In this document: piece by piece, positions 29,421-36,912 of the stretch
Numbering within the stretch: position 1 is the stretch's first letter
Layout: the number at the start of each line of letters is the position of its first letter
Virus record (IMG/VR): IMGVR_UViG_3300044623_000664
Span: 1-38,836 of that record
Source of the DNA: a virus
Strand: one strand, 5' to 3'
DNA: 38,836 bases
Notes under the pieces: model-generated
What the model was told of the DNA's origin: nothing
Seen by the model: only the letters and a program-made list of their open reading frames with translations
The model's database searches: none
Position numbers and translations under genes: made by a program

Positions 29421-30860
29421 ATGGCTGATCTGAATTCTCTAATTGCCCAAGGCGCCCAGTTTCGCATTCCACCTCCGGTAGACCCGATGGGGAACATGCC
29501 GCAACTGATGCAGATGCGCGCTTCGCAGAACCAGAACGCGCTGGCGCAGTACCAACTTTCATCTGCTAAACGCGAAGACGCATCTACGAACGCGCTCAAC
29601 ACGGCGTATCAGAACGCCTATGACCCTGCCACGGGCAAGATAGACTCTGCTCGATTGCTTCAAAGTTTAGCGTCAAGCGGCGCAGGCTCAAAAATACCCG
29701 GCGTTCAAAAATCACTGACGGACGCTGAAATTGCACAGTTGCAACGATTAAAATTGCAAGGTGAAGTAAATCTTCAGCCCATCACCAAATCTGCGGCTGA
29801 AATTAAATTGCTTGACGACAGGTTGAAACAATCTCGTGGTTTTTTAGACACTCTTGATGCTACGGCGCCCGATGCGGGCGCCCGGTACTTGGCTTGGCAT
29901 GAGGCTAACCACGCCGATCCTATCATTGGGCCGGCGCTTACTGCGCGAGGTGCTAACGCTAATCAATCAAGGGCGGCTATTGAACAAGCTATCGCCAAAG
30001 GCCCGCAAGCACTTACAGACCTAATCAACCAGTCCAAGTTAGGCGCGGAAAAGTTCATGGAGATGAATAAGGCTACGGTTACATCCCAGAATCTTGGCGG
30101 TGAATTGCGGATGATGTCTACGCCTGGCCTTGGCGGCGCCGCTACTGAGGTACCTGGGTCCAGAGTCGCTACAACATTGACGCCGGGGCAAATTGCCGCC
30201 AACAAAATTTCCGAACAGCAGTTGAAAGTGTCGCAAGGGCAACTTACGCTGGCTCAAACAGGTCAAAACCTTACCGATGCCCGTGAGCAACGAAAAATTG
30301 CCATCATGGAGGAAAATCAACGGCGCGAAAATGACCCCGCGTTCCAACGACAAAAGGCCGAAGCTACGGCTACGGGTCAAGCCATCGCTAAGGACCAAGC
30401 GTTGGCCCAGCAATTGTTGCCAAAAGTGCTTGACACTGCCCAGCAAACGCTTAGTCAAATTGACAGTTTGATTGGAAAACGAGACCGCGAAGGCAATTTG
30501 CTTAAAGGCCAAGCGCCGCACCCCGGATTTTCTAGCGCGGTGGGTGCTACTTTGTTGCCTGGTTTGCGGTTTGTTTCAGGGTCTGACGCGGCTAACTTTC
30601 AAACGCGGTTTGATCAAATCAAAGGCGGCGCGTTCTTGCAAGCGTTTGAGACGCTTAAGGGTGGCGGTTCTATTACCAACCTTGAGGGTGAAAAAGGAAC
30701 TGACGCCCTCAACCGTATGAGTCTGGCGCAAAGCGAAAAAGAGTTTGTAAGCGCCGCACGCGAGTTCCAAGGCATAATTCGCAAAGGGGTAGAGCGCGCC
30801 AAAGTGCGCGTCGGCGGCAGCGTAACGCCTATCGATGCTCTTCTTGAGAAATACAAGTAA
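29421..30860 (+). CDS. DNA ejection protein (P22 gp20-like position), 479 aa
   Basis: A long, mostly helical and Gln-rich protein (NQNALAQYQLSSAKREDAST, LAQTGQNLTDAREQRKIAIM), typical of internal ejection proteins. Residues about 375-450 form a more ordered domain (SDAANFQTRFDQIKGGAFLQ, EKGTDALNRMS) seen in related phage proteins. It is the second of three ejection-type genes. From about 29640 on, its DNA is somewhat more AT-rich than the flanking genes. Confidence 0.75.
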   Translation: MADLNSLIAQGAQFRIPPPVDPMGNMPQLMQMRASQNQNALAQYQLSSAKREDASTNALNTAYQNAYDPATGKIDSARLLQSLASSGAGSKIPGVQKSLTDAEIAQLQRLKLQGEVNLQPITKSAAEIKLLDDRLKQSRGFLDTLDATAPDAGARYLAWHEANHADPIIGPALTARGANANQSRAAIEQAIAKGPQALTDLINQSKLGAEKFMEMNKATVTSQNLGGELRMMSTPGLGGAATEVPGSRVATTLTPGQIAANKISEQQLKVSQGQLTLAQTGQNLTDAREQRKIAIMEENQRRENDPAFQRQKAEATATGQAIAKDQALAQQLLPKVLDTAQQTLSQIDSLIGKRDREGNLLKGQAPHPGFSSAVGATLLPGLRFVSGSDAANFQTRFDQIKGGAFLQAFETLKGGGSITNLEGEKGTDALNRMSLAQSEKEFVSAAREFQGIIRKGVERAKVRVGGSVTPIDALLEKYK

Positions 30861-30862
30861 TC

Positions 30863-32977
30863 ATGGCCACCCTTGAGCAACTCAGCGCAGCGTTGGTCAA
30901 AGCCGATGCTGCCGGCAACTCTGCCGATGCCAAGGCTTTTGCCGATGCCATTCGACAGATGCGTGGCCCCGCAATGAGCGAAATTCCAACTGACGCCGCA
31001 CTGCAAGCTCCGGCAAAAGAGCCTGGCATCTACGAGCAGTACGTGCGGCCTTTCCTTGAGCCTGCGATTACGACAGCGGGCGCTGTCGGTGGCGGCTTGC
31101 TAGGTGCTACCGCAGGTACGTTTGGCGCCGGTCCAGTCGGCACCGCAGCCGGCGGTGTTGCTGGCGCCAGTCTCGGCTACGGCCTTGGCAAAGAGGGTAT
31201 GCAGCTACTCGACGTAGCAATGGGCGCCAGACAACCCCGTCAAGGCGCAGCGCAAGTAGTTGAGCCAGTGCAGAACTTGCTAGAAGGCGCTGCTTTCGAA
31301 GCTGGCGGGCGAGCACTTGGGCCTGCGATTGGCGCAGTAGCAGGCAAGATTGCCGACATTCGACGACTACCAACGCAGAAAGCGGCTGAGATTGCCCGTA
31401 ACGCGCTTGGCCCTGATCTGCCTGAAGCACTCAACCTGCTCAAGGCAAGCCAAAGTGGTGGCAGCGCGGCGCAAGCAACTGCGGATATCAATAGCCCCAC
31501 CTGGCAGGCGTTGTTGGCCCGCGCAGCCAAACGCGATCCTCGGTTCACAGAAGCGTTGGCTGCATCGCAAGGTGAAGTGTCGTTGAACGCGCTTGCGCGA
31601 TTGGCCGGCGGCAGCACAGCGGCTGAAGTTAGAGGCACCACCACAGCGGCAAAGAACGCGCTCAATGCGATAACAACGCCGCAACGCGAATTGGCGCTCA
31701 ATCGGGCAAACCTTGGCAAGGCCGTGGCCGAGTATGAAGCGCAAGCAGGCAAATTGAGCGCAGACGCAGCGGCCAAAGTGCAAGAAGTGCGGCGCCTGAT
31801 TGATTTGGGCGACCACGCGGCTGCGGCGGCGCGGTTAAAAACGCTCGAAATGGGTTTGCCCCCAAGTTCCCGCCTTGCGCCAGCTAAATCCCAAGCAGGT
31901 TTTTCAGATGAGTTTGCGGCAAAATTTACTTACCCTGGTAAGTTGGCGCAGATGTCAGATGAATGGGCTACGGGCGCAGCTAACGCATCATTGGACTTGG
32001 GCCAAGGTGCTCGGTTTGCGCAGGGCGCGGCAGACGCGCTACGGTCGGTTGGCATCAAACCGCTCAAAGGCGATGAAGTCATTCGCAGCATCCAAGGGGT
32101 TGCCAACAATCCTGAGTTTGCAGGCAACGATCTGATAACCGGTGCAATTGGCAACTTGACCAAGGACATTGCGCAATGGACACGCGGCGGCGGTGTGATC
32201 GACGCCAAAGCGTTGGACGCCATCCGCAAGAACTCCGTCAACGCCGCGATCCAGCAACTTCGCCCAGGCGTAGACGCCACCACACAACGCAATCTTGCTG
32301 CCAGTGTGATGTCGGAAATTCGCCCTGCGCTAATCGACGCTATCGAAGCGGCAGGCGGCACCGGATACCGTCAGTACTTGGCCGACTACACCAAAGGGAT
32401 GCAGCGGATTGCCGAGAAGAAGTTGACTGGCGTGGCCCAAGACCTGTGGAAGACAAACAAAGATGAGTTTGTTCGACTGGTTCAGAACGAGTCGCCAGAG
32501 GCAGTAGAAAAAATTCTTGGCCCCGGTCGGTACAACGTCGCCAGCGAACTAGCAGACAGCACGATGTCTGTGCTGCGGGAACAAGCGGCTAAACACCTCA
32601 AAGAACTGAAGATAAAAGGGCAGGCCGAAGCGGGGCAAGACGCGCTCAAGCAACTGTTGCTTGACAGCATATCTAAGATACGCTTGCCGTCGTATGTGAG
32701 CGCCGTGGTCGCAAGCACGAACAAAGCCTTGAACATCCTAGAAAACAAGATTGGCGCTAAGACAATGGCGGCGCTGACGCAAGCGTCACAGACCGCAGGG
32801 GGCGCCGTCAAGCTGTTGGAAACTTTGCCCGCCAATGAACGCAACAGGGTGCTGAAGTTGATCTCGACGCCTTCTCAATGGACTGCTGCTGAACGTGCGG
32901 TAGCGGGTACGGCAACTGTCGGCGGCGTCAACTCTCTGGCGCCTGACCGCTTCAACGAAAACGCATTGGCTCAATGA
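30863..32977 (+). CDS. DNA ejection protein (P22 gp16-like position), 704 aa
   Basis: The third and largest ejection protein. Residues about 70-112 form a glycine-zipper-like hydrophobic stretch (ITTAGAVGGGLLGATAGTFG, then GPVGTAAGGVAGASLGYGLG) suited to crossing the host membrane. The remainder is helical with repeated Ala-rich segments. In P22, gp16 helps DNA cross the cytoplasmic membrane, and this protein fits that by position, size and the glycine zipper. It overlaps the next gene by ATGA. Confidence 0.78.
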   Translation: MATLEQLSAALVKADAAGNSADAKAFADAIRQMRGPAMSEIPTDAALQAPAKEPGIYEQYVRPFLEPAITTAGAVGGGLLGATAGTFGAGPVGTAAGGVAGASLGYGLGKEGMQLLDVAMGARQPRQGAAQVVEPVQNLLEGAAFEAGGRALGPAIGAVAGKIADIRRLPTQKAAEIARNALGPDLPEALNLLKASQSGGSAAQATADINSPTWQALLARAAKRDPRFTEALAASQGEVSLNALARLAGGSTAAEVRGTTTAAKNALNAITTPQRELALNRANLGKAVAEYEAQAGKLSADAAAKVQEVRRLIDLGDHAAAAARLKTLEMGLPPSSRLAPAKSQAGFSDEFAAKFTYPGKLAQMSDEWATGAANASLDLGQGARFAQGAADALRSVGIKPLKGDEVIRSIQGVANNPEFAGNDLITGAIGNLTKDIAQWTRGGGVIDAKALDAIRKNSVNAAIQQLRPGVDATTQRNLAASVMSEIRPALIDAIEAAGGTGYRQYLADYTKGMQRIAEKKLTGVAQDLWKTNKDEFVRLVQNESPEAVEKILGPGRYNVASELADSTMSVLREQAAKHLKELKIKGQAEAGQDALKQLLLDSISKIRLPSYVSAVVASTNKALNILENKIGAKTMAALTQASQTAGGAVKLLETLPANERNRVLKLISTPSQWTAAERAVAGTATVGGVNSLAPDRFNENALAQ

Positions 32978-33237
32978 TGCCCCAACTGCCCGCCGACAAA
33001 GCCAACCACGCCGTCTACGGTGCGCTGATCTTCCTAGCCGCCCTAGCCATCCTACGCCAACCTGACGCTGCCTATGGCCTCGTGGTGCTGGCCGCAGTGG
33101 GCAAGGAGGTGCTCGACTGGCTCTCCAACCAGCGAGCCATCAGGGCCGGCCTAACACCCACGCACGGTGTAGAATTCCTTGATGCCCTAGCAACCTGCTC
33201 CGGTGGGGTGGTGCCACTGCTCGCAAGGATGATCTGA
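32974..33237 (+). CDS. Small membrane protein, 87 aa
   Basis: Two hydrophobic segments (AVYGALIFLAALAIL and AYGLVVLAAVGKEVL), then VEFLDALATCSGGVVPLLA. The front ADKANHAVYG with GKEVLDW and a late D resembles YfiM/DUF2279-like small membrane proteins of phages and bacteria. It could assist lysis or DNA entry, but another gene (35946-36323) is the better holin. Its ATG is doubled (ATGATG). Confidence 0.65.
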   Translation: MMPQLPADKANHAVYGALIFLAALAILRQPDAAYGLVVLAAVGKEVLDWLSNQRAIRAGLTPTHGVEFLDALATCSGGVVPLLARMI

Positions 33238-33473
33238 TGGATTCCCAGTCGCTTATCAACACCGGCCTTGGTGCCGTCTGTACCGTTACCGGGTGGTTCG
33301 CCAGAGAACTCTGGACGGCGGTCAAGGAGTTGAAAGCCGACCTAGCCAAACTGCGCGAAGACCTGCCGCGCACCTACGTTGCTCGGGATGACTACCGGGC
33401 CGACATGCGCGAGATCAAAGACATGCTCGGCAAAATATTTGATCGGCTTGACGGCAAGGCTGACAAGGCCTAA
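33237..33473 (+). CDS. Small coiled-coil protein with N-terminal hydrophobic segment, 78 aa
   Basis: The last gene of the late operon, overlapping the previous stop (TGATG). An amphipathic or membrane-touching segment (LINTGLGAVCTVTGWFA) is followed by heptad-like helices (LWTAVKELKADLAKLREDLP, IKDMLGKIFDRLDGK). Similar proteins occur at the end of phage structural operons, sometimes called holin-like. The stop overlaps the stop of the convergent leftward operon. Confidence 0.7.
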   Translation: MDSQSLINTGLGAVCTVTGWFARELWTAVKELKADLAKLREDLPRTYVARDDYRADMREIKDMLGKIFDRLDGKADKA

Positions 33474-33682
33474 GCCAACCGCAACCCCCGCTCAGACAAC
33501 AACGCTTCAAGGCTTGCTAGCCGCACGCGCCCCATGTTGGGCCACTGCAAAACGTCTTTGCGCGTGAATTGCAAAAGGCGCTGCAAATTGCCATCTCCGG
33601 TGGCTTCTAAGTTGCACATGATGGTGTTGACAGAAATTACACCCAAGGGCGCGAGGAAAGTTATTAGGTCTAGTTTGCTCAT
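33470..33682 (-). CDS. RNA polymerase alpha C-terminal-domain-like protein, 70 aa
   Basis: Residues 17-70 align nearly without gaps to the alpha-CTD helix-hairpin-helix fold of bacterial RpoA: LLQFTRKDVLQWPNMG and LASLEALLSERGLRLA mirror the alpha-CTD pattern (L..T...LL..PN.G...L.EI...L...GL.L). The Pro-Asn-x-Gly turn is kept (48-51). Positions equivalent to E. coli R265, K298 and S299, which contact DNA, appear replaced (N19, V53, R54). It may mimic or interfere with host RNA polymerase. It is the last gene of the leftward operon and overlaps the preceding gene by ATGA. Confidence 0.75.
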   Translation of the reverse strand: MSKLDLITFLAPLGVISVNTIMCNLEATGDGNLQRLLQFTRKDVLQWPNMGRVRLASLEALLSERGLRLA

Positions 33683-33900
33683 AGCAGCGCCGAGATACCC
33701 ACAGTCACCATCTCGCTCTTGAGCTTGCTAGGGTTGGTCTTCGCCATCACCCGCAACGCTACCGCCGCAAACGTCTCAATGCCGGCCCAGGCATCTTCTA
33801 GGTGCGGATCATTGAGCGCCAGAATGTGCGCTCTGATCGTCAAGACGTCAGCCATGTAGGCGTCCCTGATGGCGTCTATCGCTGCTTTAGTTGGTCGCAT
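33679..33900 (-). CDS. Hypothetical helical protein, 73 aa
   Basis: ATG 33900 gives MRPTKAAIDAIRDAYMADVL; GTG 33921 is an alternative. The product is predicted helical throughout with Ala-rich helices (HLEDAWAGIETFAAVALRVM) and no known motif. It overlaps the winged-helix-like gene by 25 bases and the alpha-CTD-like gene by ATGA, so the three are expressed together. Confidence 0.65.
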   Translation of the reverse strand: MRPTKAAIDAIRDAYMADVLTIRAHILALNDPHLEDAWAGIETFAAVALRVMAKTNPSKLKSEMVTVGISALL

Positions 33901-34286
33901 GGAAAGTCCGCTAGTTGCCACACGCTGTTAGGCGCGTGAATTTTGAAAGGTTTGGCGATCCGCTTTGGCGCCAGTTCTGACGCAGCCTGGCGGGCAGCGA
34001 TCCTTGCTGTTTTGCGGTCCCGACAGGCCTTGTGTTGCAACTTGCGCTTCGTCCAGCGCCCAGCGTCTAGCTCTGCCGCTCGCTCAGGCGATGCCCATCG
34101 CGCAGTGACGCCGCTGCCGGCCACGCCCAGCAGGCGAGCCTTGCGGGCAAAGCACAGTATCTTGCGGGCCTTGTCGAGCGTGATCGCCATGCGCAGATGC
34201 ATGTCAACTGTGCTGACGCCGTTGGGGTACTCGCGCACTAGGTTGGCGGCAAGGTGCATCAGCAACTCGGTGTCAGGATGCATCAT
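33876..34286 (-). CDS. Winged-helix-like DNA-binding protein, 136 aa
   Basis: Residues about 8-65 have a winged-HTH pattern: MHLAANLVREYPNGVSTVDM, then LDKARKILCFARKARLL and a wing-like VAGSGVTARW. Residues 75-110 are strongly basic (RWTKRKLQHKACRDRKTARI), suiting DNA contact. The C-terminus is PFKIHAPNSVWQLA. It probably regulates transcription or binds DNA late in the leftward operon. No exact family is recognised. Confidence 0.65.
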   Translation of the reverse strand: MMHPDTELLMHLAANLVREYPNGVSTVDMHLRMAITLDKARKILCFARKARLLGVAGSGVTARWASPERAAELDAGRWTKRKLQHKACRDRKTARIAARQAASELAPKRIAKPFKIHAPNSVWQLADFPCDQLKQR

Positions 34287-34434
34287 CTCGTACTCTCAAG
34301 GTTCCGCCTTCGTGCATCGCCAGTAGCAACTGCGCAATGACAATCTCTTGGCGTTTGATTTCGTACTTGAGGCTTTCGTTCTCCGCTAGGGCATCACCCA
34401 GCAGGAGGTCTAGGTTTCTTTCGGTCTCAGTCAT
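34273..34434 (-). CDS. Small coiled-coil protein, 53 aa
   Basis: ATG 34434 has AAAGGA about six bases upstream and overlaps the previous gene's end. The sequence is a leucine-rich helix with heptad spacing (NLDLLLGDALAENESLKYEI, IVIAQLLLAM), so a short dimerising coiled coil is likely. Its end overlaps the winged-helix-like gene by 14 bases, suggesting that they may act together. Confidence 0.6.
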   Translation of the reverse strand: MTETERNLDLLLGDALAENESLKYEIKRQEIVIAQLLLAMHEGGTLRVRDDAS

Positions 34435-34666
34435 TTTTTTCCTTTAGCTTTGCTTCTGCTGCTCTAATAAACTCCACAACCTCACTCTTGAACGCAATCA
34501 CGAATCTTGTGAGTTTATTTACATCAGCTTTCGTCAACCCCTGCCATTGGGGCTTCGTGTACAACGGCAAAGCTCGTTGGCCTTGCTGGATTTCGGTTGG
34601 GTTATCGGTTACATACACAGATTTACCGTCTTCTGTATAAACCATCCATGCTACGGGTTCAACCAC
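34427..34666 (-). CDS. Hypothetical protein, 79 aa
   Basis: GTG 34666 gives VEPVAWMVYTEDGKSVYVTD, and ALPLYTKPQW follows. This VAWM...PLYTxPQ pattern recurs in small phage proteins of unknown function. The C-terminal half is helical and charged. It overlaps both neighbours. The start is uncertain, since no strong ribosome site is present. Confidence 0.65.
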   Translation of the reverse strand: MVEPVAWMVYTEDGKSVYVTDNPTEIQQGQRALPLYTKPQWQGLTKADVNKLTRFVIAFKSEVVEFIRAAEAKLKEKND

Positions 34667-35015
34667 CGGGTTCAATCCAAAACAACTCCCCAATCTGCTC
34701 TGCCGTGTACTCTGCAAAGTCGTTACTGGCCCACTTAACCAGCGTTTTGCCAGATGTGGATGTAGCCTCTACAGTGCAAAGCTCGTCGGTTTCAATGCAT
34801 CTCAAGATGTCGCCTCGGTGCAAAGCCAACTCCCTTGAACAGGCGTAGCAGAGCTTGGCTCGCTTGCACGTTTCCCCGCAGCCCCCCACCTGCGCTAGGT
34901 CAACACGCCCAGCCCGCCAAGCCGCCCACTCCCCGCAGGTCCGGCTCTTGTGCAAGTACGAACTTGTTTCCCAATAGTCATCACACCATGCCTCAAACGC
35001 AGCACGCTCGGTCAT
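34659..35015 (-). CDS. Hypothetical Cys-containing protein, 118 aa
   Basis: TERAAFEAWCDDYW and EWAAWRAGRVDLAQ form a module common at the start of small phage proteins. A cysteine cluster (GGCGETCKRAKLCYACSREL) may bind zinc. The later part is beta-rich with TVEATSTSGKTLVKWASND. The ATG overlaps the TGA that ends the amber-interrupted upstream frame. Function unknown. Confidence 0.7.
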   Translation of the reverse strand: MTERAAFEAWCDDYWETSSYLHKSRTCGEWAAWRAGRVDLAQVGGCGETCKRAKLCYACSRELALHRGDILRCIETDELCTVEATSTSGKTLVKWASNDFAEYTAEQIGELFWIEPGG

Positions 35016-35287
35016 GGCTCAATCCCAAAGTTTTTAATCACCCAATCTTTTGACTCTTGCATCCACTCTCTCTCAATACCAAAGTTTTCCTTAATATCAT
35101 TCACCAACTAAACTGCCCAGGTTGGCTCTGCATACTGCGCTGCTTCATTTTCAACCATCTTGATACATTCACTGACAATGAGGTCGGCAAACTCTCTCAT
35201 TTGTTCAAATGTGTATCCGTGTAAATCACCACGTTCAGGGTCATAGCCTAACCATTCTTGGGCTGGGAGTTTTATTCGTTCGTTCAT
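35012..35287 (-). pseudogene. Amber-interrupted small phage gene, about 91 codons
   Basis: ATG 35287 (GGAG eight bases upstream) opens a frame that meets TAG at 35110-35108 after 59 residues. The same frame then stays open for 31 more codons (LVNDIKENFGIEREWMQESK and on) to a TGA at 35014-35012 that overlaps the next ATG. The gene at 35462-35722 has a related layout (MNERI start, F.DLIV.EC middle, IKEHFGVE end), which shows that the part after the amber codon belongs to the family. A CAG to TAG change is the simplest cause. Readthrough is possible. Confidence 0.7.
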
Positions 35288-35297
35288 TATCTAACTC

Positions 35298-35465
35298 CTA
35301 CTTCCAAACCTGCACGGACCAATAGAGTGGCCAGAACAGTGATAAAACGAATGCTCCAACAGCATTATCTCCGGCAAAGGTAGAACCTACCTGCTGATGG
35401 GCATGCCCGTAAGTAATTATGACTGCTGTAGTGTATGCGGTGAATAATGATATAACTAATTTCAT
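35298..35465 (-). CDS. Small two-helix membrane protein, 55 aa
   Basis: The ATG at 35465 overlaps the upstream TGA (ATGA), with GGAG seven bases before. Two hydrophobic segments, KLVISLFTAYTTAVIITYG and AVGAFVLSLFWPLYWSV, flank a short polar loop with His and Gln residues. Small membrane proteins like this often sit near phage lysis genes. Function unknown. Confidence 0.65.
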   Translation of the reverse strand: MKLVISLFTAYTTAVIITYGHAHQQVGSTFAGDNAVGAFVLSLFWPLYWSVQVWK

Positions 35466-35722
35466 TCTTCAACTCCAAAATGTTCTTTGATCTTAGTTGC
35501 CGCTGCAACACAAGCCATGTCCCAAGTGTGCCCTTGGGTTTGTCTGCTAATACCTTCTTCTATTGGGCATTCGATTGCTACCGCAATTTTGGCGCACTCC
35601 CGGACAATCAAATCAGAGAACCGCTGCACGTTGGCGTAGTCGGCAGTGCATTCCTCCCGGCCTCGGTGGTCTACCGTAACGTCGAACAGCCCTTCCATAA
35701 AGGTTCGGATTCGCTCGTTCAT
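35462..35722 (-). CDS. Hypothetical protein, 86 aa (paralogue of the interrupted gene)
   Basis: Begins MNERIRTFMEGLF, contains RFSDLIVRECAKIA and ends TKIKEHFGVEE, a layout typical of a small phage protein family of unknown function. The start overlaps the upstream stop (ATGA). It provides the intact comparison for the neighbouring amber-interrupted gene. Confidence 0.75.
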   Translation of the reverse strand: MNERIRTFMEGLFDVTVDHRGREECTADYANVQRFSDLIVRECAKIAVAIECPIEEGISRQTQGHTWDMACVAAATKIKEHFGVEE

Positions 35723-35949
35723 GGTTCAACCCTCTGCTTAATGCCCAACATCTCTCGATGCAGGTTCTCCAACATCACCCGGTAGGGTGACTGGGGCAGG
35801 CAGTCCGTTGCCAGCTTGCATCGGTCTGCAAATGCATCAGTGCGTACAGCTTCGCGTACAACGGTCCGCACTTTCGCAAGCATGTCGTCAGGGTGAGCAC
35901 TGGTCGGCCAACGCCACCCCATAATTTCGGCAATGCGTTCATCGGTCAC
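35719..35949 (-). CDS. Hypothetical protein, 76 aa
   Basis: GTG 35949 overlaps the holin stop (GTGA). The protein is helical and charged (DDMLAKVRTVVREAVRTDAF), with an N-terminal TDERIAEIMGWRWP. It is probably cytoplasmic. No family is recognised. The ends overlap both neighbours. Confidence 0.7.
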   Translation of the reverse strand: MTDERIAEIMGWRWPTSAHPDDMLAKVRTVVREAVRTDAFADRCKLATDCLPQSPYRVMLENLHREMLGIKQRVEP

Positions 35950-36323
35950 GACGCAATTCCCTTAGTTTTCTCAAAAGTTCTGAGGCCACCGAGCCCGAGC
36001 ATCCCCAACATCAACTGCCAGAGGTTATCGTCGATGCCAGGCAGCGTCGGCAACGGATGGTCAAGCACAATGCCGGTCCACTGGACCAGCGGCCTGGCGA
36101 TGTACTGACACGCCAAGGCCGACGCGCAGACCCAGCCAATCGCTGGGCGCCAGCCGCTGGTAAACGCGCTCGGGCTCGATGCCTCGGCGCGGTTGACGTC
36201 CAGTTGGCCCTGGACGATCGCCACCTGAGCAGCAAGCTGCGCTGCCTCTGCTGCTGACTTGTCGGGCCAGATGCGGGTGATGACGGTTTGCGCCAGTTCG
36301 ACGCCTGCGGTCAGTGGGTCCAT
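35946..36323 (-). CDS. Holin, 3-TM type
   Basis: 125 residues from ATG 36323 (MDPLTAGVELAQTVITRIWP). It matches the phage holin family with an N-terminal charged helix, then SGWRPAIGWVCASALACQYI and a C-terminal LMLGMLGLGGLRTFEKTKG, which are its hallmark segments. Two to three membrane helices are expected. It forms the membrane lesion that releases the endolysin. It is encoded right after the endolysin, overlapping by 13 bases, in the leftward operon and not with the late structural genes. Confidence 0.9.
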   Translation of the reverse strand: MDPLTAGVELAQTVITRIWPDKSAAEAAQLAAQVAIVQGQLDVNRAEASSPSAFTSGWRPAIGWVCASALACQYIARPLVQWTGIVLDHPLPTLPGIDDNLWQLMLGMLGLGGLRTFEKTKGIAS

Positions 36324-36733
36324 TCGCCTGTCTCCATCTGTAGTGCCATGCGATGCGCTCGTGCTGGCGTCTGCCGTGCCCAAGTGCTCTCCACCATCTG
36401 CGCAGCGGCCTCAAAGTACTGGCCGTCCTCAACCGCCGATAGCATCCGCTTGAACTTGAGCAGCCCACCGATGCCCATCTGAAACGCCATGCCAATGAGC
36501 ACGGCCTGGCGCGGCTCGGACAGTCTGGGCATCCACGGCAGCGCCAGCAATACCTCGCGGGTCTTGGCTTTGATGTCGTTGTCCAACAAGTAGTTGATCT
36601 CATCGTTGGACAGCCCGCCGCCCTTGCGCGAGTCGATCAAGCGCCCGACGCCGATGGTCCAGTATCCAAGCGAGTCTTGGTAGGCGCAGGACTCGGCGCC
36701 CTCTTCGCGTAGCAATTGGGTCTTCAGATCCAT
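36311..36733 (-). CDS. Endolysin, T4-lysozyme-like (GH24)
   Basis: 140 residues from ATG 36733. LREEGAESCAYQDSLGYWTI and GVGR contain the GH24 catalytic triad at E11, D20 and T26, the same numbering as T4 lysozyme. QAVLIGMAFQMGIGGLLKFK and AAAQMVESTWARQTPARAHR are the usual later motifs. No signal peptide or signal-anchor is present, so it depends on the holin to reach peptidoglycan. A longer upstream frame is rejected because it reads through other genes. Confidence 0.95.
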   Translation of the reverse strand: MDLKTQLLREEGAESCAYQDSLGYWTIGVGRLIDSRKGGGLSNDEINYLLDNDIKAKTREVLLALPWMPRLSEPRQAVLIGMAFQMGIGGLLKFKRMLSAVEDGQYFEAAAQMVESTWARQTPARAHRMALQMETGEWTH

Positions 36734-36912
36734 AGCGTCACCCCGTAAGCCAGCGCCAGTACCCAGACACTGAAGGCAACGGCTCGGTTGAACCACGACC
36801 ATCGGTTTCTGTAGTGGGTGATGGCGTAACCGTCGCCGCCGAAGGCTTCTTCGAGCGACCTGGGAAAACGACGGGTTGTTCCGTTGTGCTGAACCGGTGG
36901 TTGTTGTAACAC
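36724..36912 (-). CDS. Small membrane protein before endolysin, 62 aa
   Basis: GTG 36912 with AAGGAG seven bases upstream; the stop overlaps the endolysin ATG. RSLEEAFGGDGYAITHYRNR resembles the cytoplasmic part of small phage membrane proteins, followed by one C-terminal hydrophobic helix (AVAFSVWVLALAYGVTLWI). It might modulate lysis. The whole gene lies within the C-terminal half of the zinc-ribbon frame, in another reading frame. Confidence 0.65.
   Translation of the reverse strand: MLQQPPVQHNGTTRRFPRSLEEAFGGDGYAITHYRNRWSWFNRAVAFSVWVLALAYGVTLWI

Noticed and set aside
35012-35287. Genome-wide reassignment of TAG
   Set aside because: Several genes (terL, both HNH genes, the 70- and 136-residue leftward genes) end at TAG exactly where their families end or where the neighbour starts.
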